From: Hydnum rufescens UP504
Lineage: Eukaryota; Basidiomycota; Agaricomycetes; Cantharellales; Hydnaceae
Length of the DNA stretch: 35,010 bases
Direction of reading: 5' to 3'
NCBI GenBank assembly: GCA_014904985.1
Contig: MU129290.1
Coordinates: 1 to 35,010, forward strand
The position numbers and the translations under genes were made by a program. This document shows positions 27,576 to 35,010 of this stretch, in pieces; positions within the stretch are counted from its first letter, which is position 1; each line of letters starts with the position of its first letter. The notes below the pieces were generated by a model that worked only from the letters and a program-made list of their open reading frames with translations, searched no databases and was not told the DNA's origin.

Positions 27576-29333
27576 CCTAATAGGGCTTATGTCGAAGTAC
27601 CTAGTAAGGACATTAGTCAACAAGGATCAATTCCAACGCCGAGAGAGTCACCTATCTTGACTAAGCCTGATACGCAAACACCAGATCATCAAAGCGACCA
27701 GCCTGCATCCATTAAGCAGCCTATAACCATCTTGAAGCATAACACTCAGCTTCCAGATGAGGATGTCATGATGGGCAATGGATCCCCAAGTAACCCACGG
27801 GTTCATGAGCCGTCAACACCTAGTGAAAGAAATCCTAAAGCCAAAAAGAAGGACAAGCCATCACTCGAAGATGTAGTCGTACATGAGAAAGACGATCCCG
27901 CTAGGAAAAGAGCCTCACCAGCTTACCGATTTGCAAGCAAGCTACAAGAGACCATTAACATCGAAGACTTGTACAAATCCTTGATGGATAAAGAAGTCAC
28001 GGTTAGACTTGGCGATGTCTTGGGGTCATCCTTTGAGCTGTGTAAGAGACTCCAGATCGCTACAAAGACACAGAGGGTACCAATCGCGGCAGAACTTTCC
28101 CAGATCAAGAACGTTGAGGTGTCAGCCAGTTCGGTTGAACACGGGATCAAACCGCTTGATGCCAAAAAGGGACCTAAGCACCCATATGTTAATCAGCCCC
28201 CAAAAGATATTCGAACCACTAATGCAATCCAATTCGATTCGGATGATGAGACATTGGAGGATGATGCATTTAATGATGCCGAGTCAATTCCGAATACCGA
28301 AGACCAAGCTGAAGAATATTACAGGCGCCAGCTTGAAATTGAGCACAATCGAGTGTTCAATGTTAAAAATTCAGATTATTTGTTCAGCCCGTCATTCTTG
28401 GCAATGGTGACAGCCAAAATCCAAGGAACTATCATGGGACGGGCTTGCACAATGTTAATCGACAATGGTAGCGAATTAAACATGATGGCCCAGTTGACTC
28501 AAAACAAATTGGAATTACCAATGGATCCCTCTGGGAAAGATTGGCATCTCCGAGGAGTCTCAGGCCATCAGGTTAATTTGGTTGGATTATGTCATGACGT
28601 TCTGGTTCATGTTGGAGGAGTTCCCCTTCATCACAATTTCTTTATTACGCCTGATAATATTGGGTCTAAAGAAGTCATCCTAGGACAGCCTTGGTTGTTC
28701 TCCTATTCAGCAAGAATCGACTATACTCATGGAACGGGAATGAATTTACAAATCTGGCAAGACAGTGACCGAGAAACTGGATGTTCTGTTCGCATGACAC
28801 TGCCTATAATGTCGGCGCCTAGGAACGTTCTCCCTATCAAGTTAATCAAATGCCATATGAAGTCTAGGACAATTCACTCTGCTGAAGTAGAGATTTCCGA
28901 TGAGATACCGGAATTCCCTGCAAATATCTCCTCAATATTTTCTGATATGGGAGGCAGACTTAGAAAGCTGAGGCCTGTCGATCAGGATCCTGATATTTTG
29001 AACCAGGCCTTATATGTTCCAGCTATTCTCAATGCTCTGCGCAGAGCCTATCATGTTCAAAATTCCATTCAAGATAGCCATTTGGAAGGCCGATTAGTGA
29101 AAGCTCTCATTCATGATGGCCTTTCATTTGCCTGCACAATAGAACCCGCAGATCAAATCACTAGGTTTATTCTGGGCAACAGGAAATACAAGCCTGTTGG
29201 AAAGAAGGTCCACCCAGTGGCATCTTATAATCTGGACTCTCGCTCCTTAGTCTTCAATCCGATGAAATTGGGAGAGCTTCCTCCGCTACCGACAAATCCT
29301 ACTAGACTCGAGGATATTGTTTACACAGAGTGA
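27576..29333 (+). pseudogene. pol: gypsy linker and aspartic protease region
   Basis: A Lys/Pro/Ser-rich linker is followed by a pepsin-fold retroviral-type protease that cuts the polyprotein. The active-site loop reads CTMLIDNGSELNMM (Asp codon at 28461), followed by the usual flap and ILGQPWLFSYSARID. The normal triad is D-T-G or D-S-G; here the middle residue is Asn, which may impair activity. The frame from 27657 is open for 558 codons and ends at a TGA (29331-29333). About 200 residues of unassigned sequence lie between protease and RT. Confidence 0.8.
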
Positions 29334-30356
29334 ATTACGAAGGAGCGAATGACCTTTCTCCTGGATAAGATTCCTTTGGGATTCCTCTCAAAATCAGAAA
29401 TCGAACTGATAGCTCACCTGATATTGATGTATCAGAATGCTTTTGCATTTGAGGAACACGAAAGAGGGACCTTCAATATGGATTATTTTCCTCCGTATGA
29501 GATGCCGACTGTACCCCATGAACCGTGGATGAGGAAAAATATTAGGGTTCCTCTTGGCTGGATGGATGAAGTCTCCCACTTACTTCAAGAGCAATTCGAT
29601 AGTGGAAAATATGAACGATCTGCCTCATCTTATCATTCAGCTATTTTTGCAGTCGAAAAGAAATCCAGGTTCCTATGCTTGGTTCATGATCTGCAGCCTC
29701 TGAATGCAGTAACTATCCATGACGCTGGACTCCCACCCCGTATTGACAAGATGATCGAACAATTCACTGGCCAGATGTGTTATTGTATTTGTGACCTGAA
29801 GAGTGGTTATGACAGCTATTTATTAGCTGAAAAGTCTTGTGACTTAACCACATTTCATGGGTATGCATTAGGCCCGCTCAGACTTACGAGATTACCTCAA
29901 GGGTATACCAATTCAATGCAAGTCTTTTGTCGAGCGACTTCACATATGATTGGTTCTATGGTGCCTGATTGAGCCAATGTCTTTGTTGACAACTGTGCTG
30001 GGATGGGACTGCGATCCGATTACAATAACGCTACAATTTCTGAGAACAAACAAATTTGTCGCTTTGTTTTCGAATTTGCGACTATGTTACAGGAGCTCTT
30101 GGTACGAGTTATGAAATCCAGTGCCACCATTGCAGGCCAGAAAGCTATAATAGTGACACCCCAACTTGCACTCCTTGGAGCAGTAGTCTCTAAGGAAGGA
30201 GCTCATGTTTCACATGAGATCAATGCCAAATTGAAGAAATGGCCTACTTGTATGAACTTGACAGAAGTTCGAGGATTTCTTGGCACTGTAGGAGTGGTAC
30301 GATGTTGGATCAAGAACTTTGCGATGATAGCGAAACCTCTGACCTTGTTGACTTGA
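29334..30356 (+). pseudogene. pol: gypsy reverse transcriptase
   Basis: RVT_1-type reverse transcriptase. Visible motifs include YHSAIFAVEKKS, LVHDLQPLNAVTI, CDLKSGYDSYLL, FHGYALGPLRLTRLPQGYTNS, and the catalytic box, which reads VFVDNCAG just after 29972 in place of F/Y-x-D-D. The second Asp codon is AAC, one CpG-to-CpA change from GAC (GACGAC to GACAAC), so the enzyme should be dead. The thumb follows with LLGAVVSKEG and LTEVRGFLGTVG. TGA codons lie at 29970-29972 and 30354-30356. Confidence 0.85.
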
Positions 30357-30890
30357 AAAATGACGCCAAGTGAATTCCATTGGTCTGAAGAAGCTCAGAA
30401 TTCTTTGGACAATCTTAAGCAATTGGCAGCGGTGGCTGTACCTATTAAGGCCATTGACTATGATCTTGCTCGGAGCATAGTGTTGAAATCCCAGCGAAAA
30501 GATGATAACGGGTTGGTTTCCATTGCAATAGACTCATCATCTACAGGATGCGGTTGGATCGTCAGCCAACAGTTTGAAAATGTTGATTATCCAATTAATT
30601 TCAGATCACTTACCTTCAACAATACCGAGAGTCATTATTCACAGCCTAAATTGGAGCTATACGGGGTTTTTCGTGCCTTGAACGCCGAGCGATATAGGCT
30701 ACATGGGATCCATTTCCACCTCATGCTAGACACAAGCTACATAGCCCAGATGATTAATAATCCGGGCTTACCGAATGCTGCGATGACGAGATGGATCTCT
30801 TACATTCTACTATTCAACTTCGAAGTTCAACATTCTCCTGCTTCAAAGCATCGAGGACCAGACAGTTTGTCACATCATCGACAAGCGGAA
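30357..30890 (+). pseudogene. pol: gypsy RNase H
   Basis: RNase H domain that degrades the RNA strand of the hybrid. It begins PSEFHWSEEAQNSLDNLKQ, with SIAIDSSSTGCGWIV (first Asp), SQPKLELYGVFRAL (Glu), LMLDTSYIAQMI (Asp) and FEVQHSPASKHRGPDSLS at the end. The key acidic residues are retained. No stop lies inside this part; the flanking TGA codons are at 30354 and 31425. Confidence 0.85.
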
Positions 30891-32480
30891 GAAGATTCAG
30901 ACATGTCCAGTACAGAATCAGATATAAGTGAGGACGTTAAACTTGTCAAGATACCGAAGAACGAACCTTGCGATACATTAGACACGGCAGATGATCCGAT
31001 CTTGCAATTTACAACCTTGAATTGTCTGTCTGGGGAATGTAAACCCCTCGAAGTTGAATGGATCGAGCCGAGCTGCATTTCAGGCAATATTCCAGATGAT
31101 GACTTATTGTTTGAAGCCTTTGAGGGCGAAGCAATCATCCTGGATGATGAAAACTTGATCAAAAAGCTGGACCATATGCATAAAGTCCTTGAGCATGACA
31201 CACCCGAGTATTGGGACGAAATATTGGCTTACTTGACAAGCCTTAAACTCCCTGAAGACCACAAATGCCAAAACCATATAGTTAACCAGGCAAAACATTT
31301 CTTCATACTAGAAGGAATGTTATGGCGGAGAAATGGTGATAAGCCACCACTCCAAGTTGTCCTTAGTAACAACATCCAATCAAGAATATGTCAGGATGCG
31401 CATGACAAATCAGGTCATCAAGGTTGAGATCCAACTTTCTGAAAGATTAGAGACTCGTACTGGTGGCCAAATTTGTATAATTTTGTCACACTATACTGCC
31501 AGATGTGCCACGAGTGTCAAATTCGTTCAACTTATAGGAATAAGATTCCTATACAACCACAATATACTTGTACCTTGCTTAGGCGATTCAATATGGATTC
31601 CGTGTACATGCCTAAAGGGAAACATGGCTTCAGATATGTAGTCAATCTTGTTGACAACCTCACCGGGTTTCTTGAAGCAACAAAGCTTTGATCCTTATCT
31701 TTGGAAAAGATTGCCAACTTTCTTTTCAAAGTTATGTGTCGATATGGCTGCATCTTTCAGCTCACAATCGATAATGGTTCCAAATTCAAGGGAGCTGTTG
31801 AACTCCTTATGAATAAGTACAAAGTGCCCATCATTAGAATCTCACTGTATAATCCCCAAGCCAATGGGAAATCCGAATGAGGACATGCAGTTTGGATTAA
31901 TGCCTTATGGAAAATATCAACAATTCATATTTACAATTGGCCGGATTATTTGGGATATGCGATATGGGCTGATCGAATTACGGTCAAGCGTAACACAGGA
32001 TATACTCCATATTATTTGCTTTATGGGCAACACCCATTAATGCCTTATGATGTCAAGGATAGAACCTTCCATTCATTAGACTGGCCGTCCGTAAAAACAA
32101 CCAAGGATCTATTAGCCTTAAGGATTCTCCAGATCACCAAATGGGATGACTTACTTGACGATGCAGTATTGGCAAACGAGAAATCCTGAATGAAGGCTGC
32201 GATAGCCTTTAACCAAAAACATGGAACACGCATGAATTCCGGCAAATATCGTCCTGGGGAATGGGTAATTGACTATAACGAGGCGTTGGATGATCAACAT
32301 GGTCAAAAAGGAACGGAAAAATGGTATGGACCATTTATAATAGTCCAACGAAGACCCTCCAGCGCGTATGTCATACAGCAACCTGATGGAGTCATTCTGC
32401 GTAAACCGATAGCCTGGAAGAGACTTAAACTCTATCACTTCCGAGAAAATATGGAACCAGTGGTTACTAAACCGGTTTGG
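30891..32480 (+). pseudogene. pol: gypsy integrase with zinc and GPY/F modules
   Basis: An acidic linker is followed by the H-H-C-C zinc domain (MLWRRNGDKP, DAHDKSGHQG, CQMCHECQIRS). The integrase core retains its three acids: Asp in FNMDSVYMPKG (codon 31596), Asp in TIDNGSKF (31770) and Glu in NPQANGKSE (31875). The C-terminal GPY/F-like module reads EKWYGPFIIVQRRPSSAYVI, ending RLKLYHFREN. TGA codons at 31425, 31440, 31689, 31878 and 32187 break the frame. Glu at 31875 is directly followed by a stop. Order RT-RNase H-integrase identifies Ty3/gypsy. Confidence 0.85.
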
Positions 32481-34090
32481 AATTATTACGAGGAAGACTT
32501 AGCTGTAATGACAACAAGTCAATCGAAACGCCAACTAAAGCCTTGGGAGATTACGGATCCAGACAAGCTGATCCAGTATTGGAAGACGAAATATGAAGCA
32601 GCCAAATGTCAGGCCTTAGGTTACGAAACCATCAAGGAAACAGATGACAAGCTTGATCCGTTTATCGAAGAAGAGCGTGAGTTATGGGATTATAGCTGCA
32701 TGAAACTAAATGAAGAAAACGATCAACTTCGATTTCCAAATGGAGTCAACTTCATACCCGAACTATTTAATTGGTTACCTTGGGGCACGACACCACGACG
32801 ACTCTGTACCAACGTCCATGCAGAGGGGCTGTTAACAAGTATTACAGTATTCGATGCCATAAAACCTGAGAATCCCTGCATCAAGGAGCCAATAAAAACC
32901 TACAAGCCAGAAAAAGAGGAAGGGTTGGAAGTCATAATGACGAATGATGTAGTAACGAACCCCATCTCTCATACCTTCAACTGCAACATGGCCAATTGTA
33001 TACCTCCTCATTGTTTCAACTCGTATAGGCCTAGTGAGAAGAAAGGATCTTCGCATCATACATCAGAATGTACATCGGATAGAGTGACTAGCTTCGAGAA
33101 CTGGCATTCCCATCTGCCTCTGAGTAAGAGTGTGGAAAAGCACTCGAGTAGGAATGCAGATAGATATTCGTCTGGTAAGAAGCCGGTTTCGAGATCTGAT
33201 ATGCCTGAACCTGTTGGAAGACCAGAGTCTTCCACTCCAACTGTGGACCATACCAAACTTCTTGAAGCCTTGAAAGACTTGAGCAAAACCGGCGATATTA
33301 ACCTTGGGTTGCAAGTCTTTCTGAAGAAAGGTCCGAGAAGAGACCTGAGATAAGACCCGAGGCACCAACTGAGGACAGGACAACCTCAGTTCAAATCATT
33401 AAACGCAACCCATTTATTAGCATATCCGACCAAGTCTTGAAAAATGTCGGAATTGTGGGTTCTCGATTGGCATTCTACGAGAAGGAATGTCATGACCTCC
33501 AGGAAACAACCAAAGACGCACTGGAGATCCTGAATCGAGAACTTCAGCATGTGCATGATGCGGTGGATGTTCTTACGAAACGAACGGAGGATCTAATCAA
33601 AGACTTCAAAAAGACAACATCCAGGGTGTACAAATGATTTGATTCCATTAGCGTTCAGCAAATGCATGCAGTCGAGACAACTCATGCATTAAAGGATGTC
33701 TTATTAAGGATCCACTCTGATTCCTTTTCAATGGAGGATTATTACCTCGTGATCAACAAGTTATTCCGTGGGGCACTCACTTCGATGTCCATTAAAGTCA
33801 ACAATGAGGACCCGAGGTTCCTGGCTTTGAAGGCTGAGATCCAAAGTGTTTTTCACCAATGGAACTCGATAGTTCCAACTACACCGAGTCACGCCATTTG
33901 GATGGCCAAAATAGTGAATATTATCGGCCAGAAGAAGAAGGAATTGTGGAAGGAGCCTGATTTGATGAACAGACCTATGCCACTTGTGTTTAAACAGCCG
34001 GAGGTCTCGGTCGAAGAGCCATCTTCCCAGTCGAAAGAACAAGAATGTAGCAAACCTATCATCGTCGGCAATGCCCCGTCAGAGCTTTAA
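32481..34090 (+). pseudogene. gypsy pol C-terminal extension, function unknown
   Basis: About 530 residues follow the GPY/F module, unusually long for gypsy pol. The first part (to 33353) is hydrophilic with Lys/Glu-rich and Ser-rich stretches. After a probable one-base indel near 33330-33350 the protein-like sequence continues in another frame to 34090 with one TGA (33635-33637). That part includes a helical, coiled-coil-like segment (DLQETTKDALEILNREL, then VDVLTKRTEDLIKDF) and a compact helical stretch (FHQWNSIVPTTPSHAIW). No family was recognised. It might be a tethering or structural domain, or a separate ORF. Confidence 0.55.
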
Positions 34091-34171
34091 TCACATGACA
34101 GTGTATTGTACAATGAGAATATATTTTTGGATGCCTGTCACGAGGGACCATGACCTAGCTGAGGCCTAATA

Positions 34172-35010
34172 TGTTGGAGGGATAAATCCCTACATCATAG
34201 AATCCTCATCCGAGGCTCATTTTCCCTATGAATGAATCAATTATACATCACCATGCTCATTTAATTTTATCGCCATTCATTTATTCAAGAAGTCAATTGG
34301 ATTCCCACCGCTTTCCAACCCATAATATTGCCTCATTCCCTTACCATGTCCACCAGTCAATTTATTGACTATCCTTCGGACTTCAACAGTCCTCATCAAA
34401 AAGGGGCAGTTTATGCCCTACTTCAAGTCCTGTTTCTTTGGACAAGGCAATTCAACTTGCCATTCTTCCTCAAGACTGTGTGGCTTGACTGTCTTTCCAA
34501 GCCATCCTACTGCCTTAAGGGCGACAGATTGTGATTATGTAACAACGCGGACTGGGCCTAGTTCCGATTCTGGACTTGCAGATCTGTCACATGATCCAGA
34601 TAGGGGCTGCACTACTCTAAAGGAGTATTTTTCGAATTTCTCCATCAGTTTTGATCTGATCGACTCGAAATGACCGCGCCCAGAAAGATACGAATCATAC
34701 CTATCGAACAATACCAAACACGAAACGAACGGATCATAAATGCGGTCCCTGTAACAATATCTTTCCATGATTCATACTCTGAAGGAGTATTTCTTGATTT
34801 TCGAAGCCAATTCTTATCAGATTCGTTTGCGAGTACCACGCCCTGAAAGCTGTTGAAATGCGCATCAAACGGTACCAAGGGCAAAACGAGCGGACGCAAA
34901 CTCCATTTTTCACAAGACAACTCCCTCCCCATGACTCCCCCTTTGCTCCACCATTCAAAATAACGAATTACCTCCAGCCCTCTTATGTCCGATGGAGAAG
35001 ACCCTCAGGG
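34172..35010 (+). repeat. gypsy 3' LTR (truncated by window end)
   Basis: Starts TGTTGGAGGGATAAATCCC and matches the 5' LTR from its first base. 839 of about 1,382 bp are inside the window. The 80 bp between the last pol-like frame and this LTR hold no obvious long polypurine tract. Confidence 0.9.

Larger units (their letters stand above)
24840..35010 (+). mobile_element. Ty3/gypsy retrotransposon, nearly complete, runs off window
   Basis: 5' LTR 24840-26221, internal region with gag, zinc knuckle, protease, RT, RNase H and integrase in gypsy order, and a 3' LTR from 34172 cut by the window edge. The two LTRs differ in the first 240 bp at only a handful of sites, nearly all CpG-type transitions (for example ACGAAT/ATGAAT, CCACGCT/CCATGCT, TTCGTT/TTCATT). 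Insertion is therefore fairly recent, with decay by deamination. All coding frames carry TGA stops, so it is not autonomous now. Confidence 0.9.

Noticed and set aside
26307..33353. TGA recoded as an amino acid (alternative genetic code)
   Set aside because: Only TGA interrupts the frame, but LTR and Copia copy comparisons show a general CpG-to-TpG bias, which explains CGA becoming TGA. Window composition and intron-bearing hAT genes also fit a nuclear genome, not a mitochondrial one.

Overview
The window looks like a transposon graveyard in the nuclear genome of a filamentous fungus, most likely a mushroom-forming basidiomycete (Agaricomycetes). That placement is inference. It rests on a hAT transposase split by 50-64 bp introns, Copia and Ty3/gypsy elements with long LTRs, and decay that follows CpG to TpG/CpA changes. 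No intact host gene, rRNA, tRNA or CRISPR array was recognised.

Layout. 1-2.4 kb holds nothing clearly coding, only a weak diverged repeat. 2.46-3.64 kb (minus) may be a broken host-like gene. 3.80-8.20 kb (minus) is a decayed hAT element with a multi-exon transposase, cut by a 1,264 bp solo LTR (5417-6680) that carries six 52 bp tandem repeats. From 8205 two related non-autonomous DNA elements begin with the terminus CAGGCTGGTCAG: element 1 (8205-9879) and element 2 (9983-14689). Element 2 is flanked by the 8 bp duplication GTTTCTAC and sits one base inside the end of a Copia 5' LTR. It separates that LTR (9880-9982) from the Copia body, which starts at 14699. The Copia body is interrupted by a reversed gypsy LTR, and a 3.6 kb segment (Copia gag-protease-integrase plus part of that LTR) is duplicated in tandem (14712-18313 and 18314-21916). 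Copia RT-RNase H (22177-24053) and the 3' LTR (24031-24319) follow. From 24840 to beyond the window end lies a nearly complete Ty3/gypsy element with 1.38 kb LTRs.

Most unusual content. Element 2, and in shortened form element 1, is an array of repeated units. Each unit has a C/A-rich stretch ending in a GC-rich hairpin (core ACCACACACCCGC, loop, reverse complement), then a consensus GT donor, a second hairpin (core GCAAAAAGAGCAGC, loop, reverse complement), a CTAAC/CTAAT branch-like site and an AG acceptor. The units to the left of a 650 bp palindrome (11571-12220) read on the minus strand and those to the right read on the plus strand, so two arrays run outward from a shared palindromic centre. 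The hairpin stems change in a compensatory way between units. This fits selection on structure in spliced or formerly spliced non-coding transcripts. I know of no described system with this layout.

The retroelements are all broken. In the gypsy gag-pol frame every in-frame stop from 26307 to 32189 is TGA, as expected from CGA to TGA at methylated CpG.
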